Counted from the first letter of the stretch, positions 17,198 through 34,340 are shown. The stretch: 64,000 bases of DNA from Deltaproteobacteria bacterium (GCA_020633415.1 JACKDQ010000002.1:783174-847173), one strand, 5' to 3'. Made by a program: numbers and translations. Notes: a model not told the origin generated them from the sequence alone.

Positions 17198-18079
17198 TCA
17201 AATTGCGAAAGAGCGCAATGCCGTTCGCGGCTCGATCGGTCGGTAGCGACCACGCTCGTCGCAAGCCACGTCACAAGCGACATGCGTCGGATCGTGCGTG
17301 ACGAGCAGCATTGTGTGCTCACTAACGCACTGCTCGAGCAGCGCACGCTTTTCATCGATTACGCGTTCAGGAAAGCGGTCGTAGCCCATCGCCACAGGTA
17401 CGTGCACCCAGGGCAGTCCAGGGATCACGTCGCCGCAAAACACCACTTTGCGAGCGTCACCGCGAACCTCGGTTAACAGCATGCCCGGGGTATGCCCGTC
17501 GGAAAAGCGGCATGAAAACCGATCACCGAGCAGCTCGCGAAACGACTGGCCATCGTCGTCGATCAACCGCAGCCGACCCGAGTCGCGCAGCAGACCGGGG
17601 AGCTCGGGGATAAACGAGGCACGGTCGCGCGGATGAGGGTTCTCGGCGCGCTCGAAAGCGCGCTTGCCGACAATGAACTGCGCTCGATGAAAGACCAATT
17701 CAGGTCGTCGATTTGCAGAATACGCAGCCAGCAGACCACCCGCGTGGTCGAAATGCAGATGGGAGAGCACGACAAAATCGATGTCTTCTGGCGCGACGCC
17801 GAGCGCCTCGAGCGAGGCGAGCAACACATGTCCCTCCCCGTCGACGCCATAGCGATCAGCGAGCTTGGGCTCAAAAAAGGCGCCAATGCCGGCCTCGAGC
17901 AAGGTCAAACGCTGACTGGCCTGATCACGAATCAAGAAGCCACGTGCAGCCAACGGAATCCGCATCCGCTGGTCGGGAGCGATCCAACGCGACCAGAGCG
18001 CATGAGGCACACTGCCAAACATTGCGCCGCCGTCCAAGCGTTGGCGGTTTCCCTCTACGCTATCGACCAGCAAGCTCAT
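17198..18079 (-). CDS. Metallo-beta-lactamase-fold hydrolase
   Basis: 293 aa, cytoplasmic. Metal-binding motif SHLHFDHAGG with H107, H109, D111 and H112; further ligands likely in FSDGHTPGM, VVFCGDV and VTHDP. The wording around the metal site (VLSHLHFDHAGGL, SDGHTPGMLL) resembles the AHL-lactonase/quinolone-hydrolase-like branch rather than true beta-lactamases or RNases, but the substrate cannot be read from sequence. Its start overlaps the end of the B3/B4-domain gene by 20 nt, so it is translationally linked to that gene. Convergent with plsB. Confidence 0.8.
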   Translation of the reverse strand: MSLLVDSVEGNRQRLDGGAMFGSVPHALWSRWIAPDQRMRIPLAARGFLIRDQASQRLTLLEAGIGAFFEPKLADRYGVDGEGHVLLASLEALGVAPEDIDFVVLSHLHFDHAGGLLAAYSANRRPELVFHRAQFIVGKRAFERAENPHPRDRASFIPELPGLLRDSGRLRLIDDDGQSFRELLGDRFSCRFSDGHTPGMLLTEVRGDARKVVFCGDVIPGLPWVHVPVAMGYDRFPERVIDEKRALLEQCVSEHTMLLVTHDPTHVACDVACDERGRYRPIEPRTALRSFAI

Positions 18080-18812
18080 CGTTGCTCCTTAGCTCCACCG
18101 ACGGACGGCTCTCGTCGCAAAACGCCCAGGCGACCCGCGTCGCGGCGCCACATCGAGACAACCAACCAGCAAAGTCGGTGCAAATCTCACCGGCATGTTG
18201 CTCGTCGACATCGCGCGGAAAATAGATCAGCGCCACCGCGGCATGCGTCGACTGATCGACCTTCGTGGCGTGGCAATCCTTAATCGGCGTAATGATCGGT
18301 TGCGACGACTCGTTGTCGCCAACGCAGCCACAGACGAGGTCAGTCAGCGCGAGCTGCTGTCCGCTTTGGTTGAACACAAAGGCCTCGGCCTCACCCCCAA
18401 GGCGCACACTGAGCACCAGGGGCACTGCTGCGGCCACGCCGGCACGCTGACCACAAGCGCGATCGAAGTCAAACAACGAGATCGGCAGCATCTCGCGCAG
18501 GCTGATCATGTTCAGCGCGTCAACTGCGGGGTTGATCCGCGGAAAGTTTCCCTCGGCCGCGGCGCGCGCGAGGTATTCGCTCGCTGGCTTTCCACGCCCG
18601 GTGGGCTTGTACGAGCGATTGCGCAGCATGTCCCGTGCCGCCCGCCGGCGCAGCTCGACCTCGGGCGGCCGCTGGGCGGAGGCCGCGACCACCGCCTCGA
18701 GCGCAGCATCGAGCGCGGGCAGCGACGTTGTCAAATCCAGCTGCTCCACCACAAAGGCAGCTAGACGAACGGCGGTTTGCGGGGGAAGGTCCCAGCTCAG
18801 CAAGAGTTGCAC
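18060..18812 (-). CDS. B3/B4 (tRNA-binding-like) domain protein
   Basis: 250 aa. The central part matches the B3/B4 domain found in the beta subunit of PheRS and in stand-alone proteins: NPAVDALNMISLREMLPIS, then ALTDLVCGCVGDNESSQP, and ITPIKDCHATKVDQSTHAAV. Stand-alone members may act on misacylated amino acids or tRNA; none of this is shown here. The N-terminal 70 residues are helical. It is cotranscribed with the hydrolase gene whose start lies inside its 3' end. Confidence 0.75.
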   Translation of the reverse strand: MQLLLSWDLPPQTAVRLAAFVVEQLDLTTSLPALDAALEAVVAASAQRPPEVELRRRAARDMLRNRSYKPTGRGKPASEYLARAAAEGNFPRINPAVDALNMISLREMLPISLFDFDRACGQRAGVAAAVPLVLSVRLGGEAEAFVFNQSGQQLALTDLVCGCVGDNESSQPIITPIKDCHATKVDQSTHAAVALIYFPRDVDEQHAGEICTDFAGWLSRCGAATRVAWAFCDESRPSVELRSNDELAGR

Positions 18813-18873
18813 GCCGGTGATCTATCACAAGATCGACCGGCTGCCACGTCGATCGGAACGACGCCGATCGGAC

Positions 18874-19332
18874 TTAGAGCAGCCCGCGCCCCGCGGCACC
18901 GATCAATGCACCGGCGACCATCCAATAAAGCGTGTAGATCAAACCCATCGCGCAGGCGACGATGCCGCAGACCAAGCCCGCAATCGCCATTCCACGCCCA
19001 CCTGCCATTCCACCGCTGGCCCGATAAACGGCATTGTATTTGACATAGAGCACGATCGCGATCGTTCCAGCCACCGGCCCAACCAGCGGCAAGCAGCAGA
19101 GCATCGCACCGATGATCCCCAAGACCATGCTGATCACGGCCTTATTGTCGGCGGGCACTGGCGCGGTACCCGGCGCAGGCGTGCGATACGGGTCCTGTCC
19201 GACGCCCGGACCGACATACCCCGGTTGGCCGGGCAGCGCACCAGAACTCGGCGGCGGTTGAAAGTCTCCGGGACCTTTGGCTTGTCCGGCGACTGGCTTG
19301 CCGGGCTTGGGCGGCTCTAGCTTGTCATTCAT
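18874..19332 (-). CDS. DUF4190-like small membrane protein with Pro/Gly-rich N-terminus
   Basis: 152 aa. The first ~65 residues are soluble and Pro/Gly-rich (PPKPGKPVAGQAKGPGD). Two hydrophobic blocks follow, ~68-98 (VISMVLGIIGAMLCCLPLVG) and ~113-145 (MAIAGLVCGIVACAMGLIY), with a G-R-G-M-A-I-A-G-L-x-x-G turn typical of the DUF4190 family. ATG 19332 has AGGAG 7 nt upstream; the longer upstream reading is rejected because it overlaps the next gene. Lies 26 nt after the DUF2752 gene; probably one transcript. Function unknown. Confidence 0.75.
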   Translation of the reverse strand: MNDKLEPPKPGKPVAGQAKGPGDFQPPPSSGALPGQPGYVGPGVGQDPYRTPAPGTAPVPADNKAVISMVLGIIGAMLCCLPLVGPVAGTIAIVLYVKYNAVYRASGGMAGGRGMAIAGLVCGIVACAMGLIYTLYWMVAGALIGAAGRGLL

Positions 19333-19358
19333 CTTTTGACTCCTTGCCGTCGCAGCGA

Positions 19359-19793
19359 TCAGTGCTGCGCGAGCAGTGCAATCCAATGGACGAGGATCAC
19401 CGCCGCGGTGCCGATACCCCAGCGGGCGACCCAGACCGATCGTTGGGTGCGTGAATGCGCCGCCGGTTGCCCAACGCCAAAGACTAGGCGAAAAGAGGCT
19501 GCCCCGACGACGACCAAATAGGCGATCACCATCATCACCAGCGGCGGATAAAGGGCAAGCGCGCGCAACGGGGCACCCGCAAACAACGCGCAGATCGCGC
19601 GACCCAACCCGCACCCCGGACAGGCCAGACCCAAGGCAGCGCGAACGACACACCCCGGAACGTAGGGGATCGCCCAGTACGCCAATAGTGGTAGCGGCAC
19701 GACCAGCGCAAGGATCAGCAAGCCCGCGAGCCGACCTCGAAACGGTGCAAAGAGCGCTGGTGATCTGATCGCGGTTTGGGCGAGACTTTGCAT
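19359..19793 (-). CDS. DUF2752 family membrane protein
   Basis: 144 aa. Contains the family signature CPGCGLGRA near residue 58, between hydrophobic stretches (LAGLLILALVVPLPLLAYW and LALYPPLVMMVIAYLVVVG) and a third at the C-terminus (GTAAVILVHWIALL). DUF2752 proteins are small inner-membrane proteins of unknown activity, often next to other membrane genes such as the DUF4190-like gene here. Confidence 0.8.
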   Translation of the reverse strand: MQSLAQTAIRSPALFAPFRGRLAGLLILALVVPLPLLAYWAIPYVPGCVVRAALGLACPGCGLGRAICALFAGAPLRALALYPPLVMMVIAYLVVVGAASFRLVFGVGQPAAHSRTQRSVWVARWGIGTAAVILVHWIALLAQH

Positions 19794-19934
19794 CAGCTTG
19801 CGGCTACCCCACCAATACGCAGTCTTACGAGCGTAGCAGGTTTAACGTTCCCCGCTAAGTTAGTCTTTAATATCCAACACATAACAAAAATGGCTGCGCT
19901 CAGCGGCAAAACCTCCCCGCCTCCTCGGCCGCAG

Positions 19935-19964
19935 GTGACGCGGGACGCGCCCGCCGATTATAGT
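19935..19964 (+). promoter_or_regulatory. Candidate promoter of the metalloprotease-like lipoprotein gene (leaderless type)
   Basis: GTGACG at 19935-19940 and TATAGT at 19959-19964, spacing 18. The -10 ends 8 nt before the GTG at 19973, and no ribosome-binding site is visible between them. Confidence 0.4.
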
Positions 19965-19972
19965 CTCGGCGC

Positions 19973-22900
19973 GTGACCCGTCCAACGCCGCCACAGCGCT
20001 CGCATCGACGACAGCGAGACCGACCCGCCCGCTTTGCAGCCGAAGCGAGCCTCGGCGCAGCTGGTTGGCTGCTGAGCTTGATCGCGCTGAGCGCTTGTCA
20101 GCCGCCGACCGATCAGCTCGGCCAATTGTTTCTGAGCAGCCAAGGTAAGCCGGTTAGTGGGGATAAGCGATCGTTGCCGCGCAGTCCAGTCGATCAACAG
20201 CGACGGAGTCGGCGCCTCGCGCTGCTCCGGGGCGAGCTCAGTGCCGACAAGTGGTCGCTGCTCGGCCCCCAAGGAGCGGCGCTTGCCGATCGACAGCTCG
20301 AGATCGAAGCTGGCCCGCTGGCGATCTTTCGCCTGCACCTGGGCGCCGGCCAAACGATCAGCGCAACCACACGAGCGTTGAGTGAAGGGCTCGACCCAGT
20401 GCTACACCTCTGGTCGATTCGCGCCCAACGCAGCGTTGCCTCTGACGACGACAGTGGAGACGAACCTGGCGCCGCGCGCCTGAACACGACGATCGAGCGG
20501 GACGGCGAGTACTTGTTGATCGCCCACGCCTATAGCGCTGAGGACAGCGGGGTTTGCGATATCGCCCTGGATCAGCGCACCCTGGCGCGTGATGTCGCGC
20601 TCGGTGGCAGCGGACTATCGGTCGCCGCAGGACAAACCATCGAGGCTGTACTGCAGAACGACCGCGAGGGTTCATACGCGTCGACCGATCCGCTGATCCT
20701 TGTGCTCGATCGCGCAACCGCCCAGCTGAAGCAAGTCGACGACGATTCGGGCGTCGAACTCGGCGCGCGCCTCGCGCTCGGCGAAGAGAGTTGGGTGATC
20801 GTCGGCTCGTTGGACGCAGCCAGCGCCGGGCATCTGTCGCTGCTGCTGCACGATCCTCGCGTCGATAGCGACGGTGATGGCCTGGGCGATGGTCTTGAGC
20901 GCGGCCGCTGCCTCTGTGCGGTCGCCAACGAGATCACCGCCTGCGGTTTCGATTGTCGAGCTGCGCGAACCGCCCAAGACAGCGATGGCGATGGTCTGAG
21001 CGATGCCGCCGAGCTGCGAGGCATCGACGATCCTGCTTTTCCCCAGCTGCTGCCGCGCTGGGGTGCCAACCCGCTGCACAAAGACCTCTTCGTCGAGGTC
21101 GACCTGGCCCAGTGGATCGATAGCAAGGCCGATCCGGCGGTGCTTCACTTTGGCCGGCCACCGACGATCAGCGACGCCTCACTGGGCGCGCGCGCCTTTG
21201 CGCGGCTGCCGGAGATGGGTAATCCCGACCAGCTGCCCGGGGTGGCACTGCACCTCGACACTGGAGAGCCCTGCGCTTCGTTGCCGCTCGGCATCAACGC
21301 CGACTGTGGACCGCTGTGCAGCTTGGACCAGAGCGGGCGTCGTATTTGCGGAACGACGCCCTACGCTCCAAACAACGCAGGCCACCGCGCAGGACTGTCG
21401 ACTCAGCGCCGCGGGCTGTTTCACGTCGCAGTCAGCGACTGTCTGATCGCCGGTAGCGCACCTGGCAGCCCAGCGGATCATCTCGAGTACGACTGCGATC
21501 GCATCAGCGCGATGGTCCACGAACTCGGGCACAACCTCGGGCTTCGCCACTACGGCGACCCGGGAACCGGCACAGGAAACTGCAAGCCCAATTACCCAAG
21601 CGTGATGAACTACGCCTATAGCGATCGCTTCGCAGGAGGCCGAGAGATCCATTTCTCGACCGGCGAAATGCTCGGCGACGGCGGTGAGCTGGACCCGCGC
21701 AATATCGATGAGACCCGCCGCCTCGGTGGCCCCAACGCCGACATCTCCTGGCTTGCAGCGCGGCCGTTCTACTACACGCTCTTTGACTGCCTCGAACCAC
21801 CGGCGCGTGGCTGCCGCGTTGACTTCAACCGCGACGGGAGGATCGACAGCTCGGTGCGCGCGTACCTCTCGCCGATGCCAAACTACGGAGCGATCTGCGA
21901 AAACGATCACGGCAATGCGCGCCAGGTGCTCGACATCGATGGAATTCAGCCCAGCGCTGGCGCTGCAGCGCTGGTCAGCGAGCTGGCAAGCGGCGCCAAG
22001 CTGTTCGTTTTTGCGCCCGTACCGGCCGACGAGGATTCAGCTCGCTTGCGCGTCGCTAGCCGCAACCTCGTCGACGGTCAGTGGAGCGGTTGGCGCGACC
22101 TCACGGCGACCAGCTTTCGCGCTGATGCACAACCCGCAGCCGTGCTCGATCCGGCGGCAAGCGAGATTTGGCTGGTTGCCAGCGATCGCGCCGGAGCACT
22201 GCGCTGGCTACGCATGACGCTCGAGGCCAAGGTCAAGGCCGAGCAGACCCTCGAGGGCATCCCGGAGGGTTTTCGCACGCGCGACGTCGCACTTCTGCGA
22301 CACGACGACCAGGTCCTGCTGGTGACGCGCGGTGAGAACGGCAGCTTTGCCGACCGACTCTACTACACAGCCTATCACGGTGGTCGTTGGCAGCCACTGC
22401 GCAGCGTGCGGGACAAAACGCACCAACTGCGTTCTTGGGTCACACCGGCGCTGGCTAGCGGTCCCCGTAATGAACTCTATCTCGCGCTCGCCGACCCGCA
22501 GCCACCGACCGGTCCGGCGGGTCGGCTCCATCTCTATCAGGGCGACACGCTCGACCTGCTGCACGACAGTGAAGCGCTCGGCGTGCGATTCGCCGATGGT
22601 TTGCCCAACAGCCAACACGTGCCCTACAGCCGACCGGCACTGGAGTTCATCCGACATCGCGATGGCAACGGACAGCCGCTCAGCGATGGTCGCGGCTATC
22701 TCGCACTATGGTGGCAAACCGCGCGGCGCGCGCGCTGGGCGACGACCTGGGGCCGGCTCGATCAGCAAGGCGCCGACTTTCGTATCGGTCGTTGGCACCA
22801 TTACGAGGCCCAGGGGTTCATCGGCACGCCCGCAGGTGGATCTCCTGCGTTGGTCAGCTATCGCGGCCAGCTCTCGGCGCTGTTGGCGAGCCAGTGGAAG

Positions 22901-23134
22901 ACCGACAAACCGACGTTGCGTTTCGTGCCCTTCGCCGATGGGGTTCCCGATTCAGCTGCACCATCGCGCGACTTCGATGATCGGCCAGCGATCCGCAAAA
23001 ATCTCTGTGTCAGCCTCAACGCCGGCTGCGTCGATCGCTGCGACGATCTGCGGCGCGGTTGCCCGAAAGATCAACGCAGCGAGGCAGCGCGCGCCGCACC
23101 GGCCTACAACTGTTTACTTCCGAGGGCGCGATGA
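19973..23134 (+). CDS. Large exported lipoprotein with metzincin-type metalloprotease motif
   Basis: 1053 aa. Signal peptide with lipobox LIALSAC (C42). Two beta-type PPC-like regions (~60-300), then two Ca-binding type repeats, DSDGDGLGDGLERG and DSDGDGLSDAAELRG (~300-350), and the zinc motif HELGHNLGLRH at ~516-526, the HExxHxxGxxH consensus of metzincins; YAYSDRF with a Met follows (MNYAYS, Met-turn-like). The ~400 C-terminal residues look like beta-sheet repeats (SGWRDLTATS, WGRLDQQG), maybe a propeller or lectin fold. A secreted or surface protease is likely. GTG is the only start before the signal peptide. The next gene overlaps its stop by 4 nt. Confidence 0.8.
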   Translation: MTRPTPPQRSHRRQRDRPARFAAEASLGAAGWLLSLIALSACQPPTDQLGQLFLSSQGKPVSGDKRSLPRSPVDQQRRSRRLALLRGELSADKWSLLGPQGAALADRQLEIEAGPLAIFRLHLGAGQTISATTRALSEGLDPVLHLWSIRAQRSVASDDDSGDEPGAARLNTTIERDGEYLLIAHAYSAEDSGVCDIALDQRTLARDVALGGSGLSVAAGQTIEAVLQNDREGSYASTDPLILVLDRATAQLKQVDDDSGVELGARLALGEESWVIVGSLDAASAGHLSLLLHDPRVDSDGDGLGDGLERGRCLCAVANEITACGFDCRAARTAQDSDGDGLSDAAELRGIDDPAFPQLLPRWGANPLHKDLFVEVDLAQWIDSKADPAVLHFGRPPTISDASLGARAFARLPEMGNPDQLPGVALHLDTGEPCASLPLGINADCGPLCSLDQSGRRICGTTPYAPNNAGHRAGLSTQRRGLFHVAVSDCLIAGSAPGSPADHLEYDCDRISAMVHELGHNLGLRHYGDPGTGTGNCKPNYPSVMNYAYSDRFAGGREIHFSTGEMLGDGGELDPRNIDETRRLGGPNADISWLAARPFYYTLFDCLEPPARGCRVDFNRDGRIDSSVRAYLSPMPNYGAICENDHGNARQVLDIDGIQPSAGAAALVSELASGAKLFVFAPVPADEDSARLRVASRNLVDGQWSGWRDLTATSFRADAQPAAVLDPAASEIWLVASDRAGALRWLRMTLEAKVKAEQTLEGIPEGFRTRDVALLRHDDQVLLVTRGENGSFADRLYYTAYHGGRWQPLRSVRDKTHQLRSWVTPALASGPRNELYLALADPQPPTGPAGRLHLYQGDTLDLLHDSEALGVRFADGLPNSQHVPYSRPALEFIRHRDGNGQPLSDGRGYLALWWQTARRARWATTWGRLDQQGADFRIGRWHHYEAQGFIGTPAGGSPALVSYRGQLSALLASQWKTDKPTLRFVPFADGVPDSAAPSRDFDDRPAIRKNLCVSLNAGCVDRCDDLRRGCPKDQRSEAARAAPAYNCLLPRAR

Positions 23135-24234
23135 TCCGATCGACAGCGCAGATCGCCGTGCTCCTTTGCGGCTGGGTCCTTTGCGGATGCGAACCCCCGC
23201 CGGCGGACCAAGACGTTGACTGGAACCCGACCGCCAGCGAGCCAACGCTGCTCGGCAAAGAGGGTGAACCGCTAGTCGACATCATGTTGTCCAACAACGC
23301 CGTAGGCATATTGAGCACGCGCACCGTATACACCCTGACTACTGGCGCACAGATTCCGCTCAGCGATGCTAGCACCGGTGCACGCTACCTGCGCGGTATC
23401 GATAGCTCGCGGCTCGCGCTGCTCTCCACCCGAGCGCAGAGCACCGACGGTTCAGCCTACTTTCTCGAACTCAGCGAGCAACCTGGCCAACTGACACCCA
23501 CGCGGCAGGTCGACCTCGGGATCCTATCCGCGCCACCTTCGATCGATGCCGAGTTCGCCGACGGCTTTGACGTCGTCTACGGCGACACCGATGGCCTAAC
23601 CTGGCGCCGACATCTCTCGATCGAGGGCCAGCTGTTTGCGGCGCAACCGGTCGCAACCGACTTGCCGTCCGATGCAGCCTTCGCTGCTTGGAACCGCCGC
23701 GGCGAAACCGAGCTGTTTTGTGGGCTGCAAAGCATCACTGCCCAGTCCGGTGCACTGCACCTCGCACAGCAGAGCAACACGCTGCGTTGGCTAGCGACAG
23801 AGATTTTCGAGGCCGAACCATCGACCTGCGCGGTTGCCCAGAGCAACGACCGTCGACTGGTCGCCGTCGAGTTTCGTCGCGCCGAGCTCCCACCGACGCT
23901 CTTGGTCTTCGACGCCGCCGGCAAGCGTATCCGGCGCTTGCCTGTGGGCACGACCGAGGACGGGTTTCGTATCGAGCAACTCCGAGCCTTCGACCAGCGC
24001 GCTGTGCTGGTCGCCAACCGCCTAGGCTATCGCGGCGGCCGCGCCCTGCTACTGATCGTCGAGCCCGACGGGCAAATTCGACAATTCGAGCCAGCGCTCG
24101 AGGTCGAGCCAGGTCGGCTTGGACGGGTGCGGCTGTTGAGCGATCCCGCGAAATGGGGGGCGTTTGTTTTGGCCTACGACATCCGCCGGCCTTGGGATGA
24201 GGGGTTTATCTATTTTAAAACAATAGCTTTTTAG
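23131..24234 (+). CDS. Lipoprotein of unknown function, coupled to the metalloprotease-like gene
   Basis: 367 aa. Signal peptide with lipobox WVLCGC (C20). The mature part is rich in beta-type segments (FDVVYGDTDGLTWRRHL, RRGETELFCGLQS, VLVANRLGYRGGRALLL) with repeat-like spacing, suggestive of a propeller-like fold but not assignable to a family. ATG sits in the stop codon of the preceding gene (ATGA), so the two proteins are very probably made together and may form a surface complex. Function unknown. Confidence 0.7.
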   Translation: MIRSTAQIAVLLCGWVLCGCEPPPADQDVDWNPTASEPTLLGKEGEPLVDIMLSNNAVGILSTRTVYTLTTGAQIPLSDASTGARYLRGIDSSRLALLSTRAQSTDGSAYFLELSEQPGQLTPTRQVDLGILSAPPSIDAEFADGFDVVYGDTDGLTWRRHLSIEGQLFAAQPVATDLPSDAAFAAWNRRGETELFCGLQSITAQSGALHLAQQSNTLRWLATEIFEAEPSTCAVAQSNDRRLVAVEFRRAELPPTLLVFDAAGKRIRRLPVGTTEDGFRIEQLRAFDQRAVLVANRLGYRGGRALLLIVEPDGQIRQFEPALEVEPGRLGRVRLLSDPAKWGAFVLAYDIRRPWDEGFIYFKTIAF

Positions 24235-24301
24235 CGACGAACCAGCGCTAACCCGCGCCGCCAGCCCATCCACGCAGCGTCGTTCCGACGGCGGCCGACC
24301 G

Positions 24302-24310
24302 TGGTAATAT
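24302..24310 (+). promoter_or_regulatory. Extended -10 element 7 nt before the Cys-rich lipoprotein gene
   Basis: TGG followed by TAATAT at 24305-24310; 7 nt then separate it from the ATG at 24318. No SD is visible. Fits a leaderless transcript. The -35 region (around TTCCGA) is weak. Confidence 0.4.
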
Positions 24311-24317
24311 CTGCGCC

Positions 24318-25277
24318 ATGCAACGAAGAACGCCGATCAGTAAGCGCCTGGGTCTCGCTCTCTTACTCGCCTGTTTGGTCGCTTGCGGTAGCGAACGTCA
24401 GGTCAAGTCCAGCGATGGGGCGGCCGCCGACGCCAGCCTCGCGCTCGACGGCCAGACAACCGACCAAGCGGCGAGCGACAGCCATATTAGCGACGCGACA
24501 ATCGCCGTCGACAGCGCATCGCCGAAAGATGGCGCAACGATCGACAGTACAACTGCCGATGGCGGCCCACCGCCCTGTTCCGACCCGAGTCCGTGCGGAG
24601 GCTTTGCTTGTGACACGCAGGCGGGCAAGTGCCGCACAGCCTGCTACCAGAGCACGCACTGCGCGAGCGGCCTGACCTGCGACAGCCAAAACCGCTGCGT
24701 GGCCAAAGCGACCTGCAAAGACGATTCGACTTGCGGAAGCTACGCCTGCAACAGCGCCGTCGGGGAATGCCGCAGTAGATGCAGTCGTCGCGAACACTGC
24801 AGCGCCGGCTACACCTGCGACGGAACCGGCGCCTGCGTCAAAGCGACGAGCTGCGTCGACGACTCGGTTTGCCAGGGCTACGGCTGCGATAAACCGGCGA
24901 ACGCGACGAGCGGCGTCTGTCGAACCAGCTGCCTGGTCGCCCAACACTGCGCCAGCGGTTCGACCTGCGGAGGCGGCGGAATCTGCGTCAAGCAGACGAC
25001 CTGTACCGATAACAGCCCGTGCAGCCCCTACGCTTGCGATAGCGGCCAAGGCGCATGCCGCGCGTTTTGTACCCAACCGAGCCATTGCGACAAGGGGTTC
25101 ACCTGTGGTGCGGCGTTTACCTGCGTCAAGATCGAGGTCTGCAAGACCGACAGCGACTGCAGCGCGTACAAGTGCGACACCAACGGCGGACAGTGCCATG
25201 CCTTCTGCTTGCCGGTGATCGCCAACAACTGCCAACCGACCCATTTCTGCAACGGCAGCGCCTGCGTGCCGAGATAG
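24318..25277 (+). CDS. Lipoprotein with five tandem eight-cysteine repeats
   Basis: 319 aa. Signal peptide with lipobox CLVAC (C23), then a ~65-residue Asp/Ala/Thr-rich linker, then five tandem repeats of about 43-47 residues covering the rest. Each repeat has the cysteine spacing C-x5-C-x4-C-x6/10-C-x3-C-x5/8-C-x5-C-x5-C, e.g. CSDPSPC, GGFAC, then RTAC, YQSTHC, ASGLTC; about 40 cysteines in all, surely disulphide bonded outside the cytoplasm. Similar Cys-rich modules are common in myxobacterial surface proteins and recall Dickkopf-type or EGF-like domains, but no function follows. The antisense reading frame is a by-product of the composition. Confidence 0.78.
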   Translation: MQRRTPISKRLGLALLLACLVACGSERQVKSSDGAAADASLALDGQTTDQAASDSHISDATIAVDSASPKDGATIDSTTADGGPPPCSDPSPCGGFACDTQAGKCRTACYQSTHCASGLTCDSQNRCVAKATCKDDSTCGSYACNSAVGECRSRCSRREHCSAGYTCDGTGACVKATSCVDDSVCQGYGCDKPANATSGVCRTSCLVAQHCASGSTCGGGGICVKQTTCTDNSPCSPYACDSGQGACRAFCTQPSHCDKGFTCGAAFTCVKIEVCKTDSDCSAYKCDTNGGQCHAFCLPVIANNCQPTHFCNGSACVPR

Positions 25278-25283
25278 CAGTCT

Positions 25284-25351
25284 CAAAGGGGACAGTTCCA
25301 ATGGTTGGTTAAACCGACTGATTAAACCAACCATTAGAACTGTCCCCTTTG
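25284..25351. repeat. Long inverted repeat (27-bp arms), REP/MITE-like
   Basis: Arms 25284-25310 and 25325-25351 are complementary over 27 bp with a single mismatch (left GTTCCAA versus right giving GTTCTAA), 14-nt loop. The arm begins CAAAGGGGACAGTTC. Sequences of this kind (AAAGGGGACAGTT...) are found at ends of, or near, IS200/RAYT-type elements in several bacteria; no transposase is present here. It may also end transcription of the Cys-rich gene, though there is no T-tract. Confidence 0.7.
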
Positions 25352-25530
25352 GGGTGTCCCCGTGCGCCATTTTTACTGATGGTTTTGCTGTGGGTCAGAA
25401 GACGGTCAGGCCGCTAGGCTTGGCGACAAGCCAAAACCCGCTGCGATCGAATCAACGCTCGACGCGCCAACCATCGGGGCAAAGCTGATCGGCCTCAGAG
25501 CTGAGCACCGAAGCAAGCAACGGCGCCGCC

Positions 25531-25698
25531 CTACTTGATCTTGGCTTCTTTGAACCAGACGTGCTTGCGCGCTTTGGGGTCGTACTTTTTGAAGCGTAGC
25601 TTGTCGGGCGTGGTCCGCTTGTTTTTGGTCGTCGTATAGAAATAGCCGGTACCAGCCTCGGAAACCAACCGAATTTTCTCACGAATTTTCGCAGCCAT
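25531..25698 (-). CDS. rpmG: 50S ribosomal protein L33
   Basis: 55 aa, too short for many gene finders. Sequence reads MAAKIREKIRLVSEAGTGYF, then TTTKNKRTTPDKLRFKKYDP and ends KHVWFKEAKIK, typical L33. It lacks the zinc-binding cysteine pairs, so it is the C-minus form. Placement is unusual: it lies downstream of rpoC on the same strand, whereas in most bacteria it sits near tuf/tRNA-Trp/secE. Confidence 0.92.
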   Translation of the reverse strand: MAAKIREKIRLVSEAGTGYFYTTTKNKRTTPDKLRFKKYDPKARKHVWFKEAKIK

Positions 25699-25729
25699 GG
25701 TGCTTCTCCCTAACGTCCTGGCCGAACCA

Positions 25730-25762
25730 AACGCCCCTTCGCTCTCGGTCGAAGGGGCCGTT
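25730..25762 (-). terminator. Hairpin between rpoC and rpmG
   Basis: Stem of GCCCCTTCG/CGAAGGGGC extended by AACG/CGTT with one bulged G, in the 78-nt gap after the rpoC stop. It is followed by only a short TTTGGTT, not a full U-tract, so it may be a partial terminator or an RNA-stabilising hairpin at the end of the rpoBC message. Confidence 0.5.
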
Positions 25763-25776
25763 CGGCCGAAGAAGGA

Positions 25777-29976
<4,200 letters not shown>

Positions 29977-30030
29977 GTCGGCTCCTTGAAAATTGCGGCC
30001 TGATGGCCACATCGCTCACTGCGCTCTGCA

Positions 30031-30050
30031 GCGCTGCCACAAGGCAGCGC
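30031..30050 (-). other. Short hairpin in the rpoB-rpoC gap
   Basis: Perfect 8-bp stem GCGCTGCC/GGCAGCGC with 4-nt loop ACAA in the 104-nt gap, no T-tract. Likely an intercistronic RNA hairpin, not a terminator. Confidence 0.4.
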
Positions 30051-30080
30051 CCCAAGCTCTCGGGGCGAACCCCAGCACCC

Positions 30081-34274
<4,194 letters not shown>

Positions 34275-34340
34275 CGATCTCCTCTTCGTCGCACCCATAA
34301 TGCTGTGCTGGCGGGTCGGCTCACCATTTTGGCTGCCGAC

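Noticed and set aside
18508..19320. 270-codon plus-strand frame across the B3/B4 and DUF4190-like genes
   Set aside because: Arg/Ser-rich antisense frame spanning two real genes.
24363..25370. 335-codon minus-strand open frame opposite the Cys-rich lipoprotein
   Set aside because: Composition is Ala/Val/Gly/Arg-rich as expected from the reverse of a Cys/Ser/Thr-rich gene, and it has no family character; the plus-strand gene has signal peptide and repeats.
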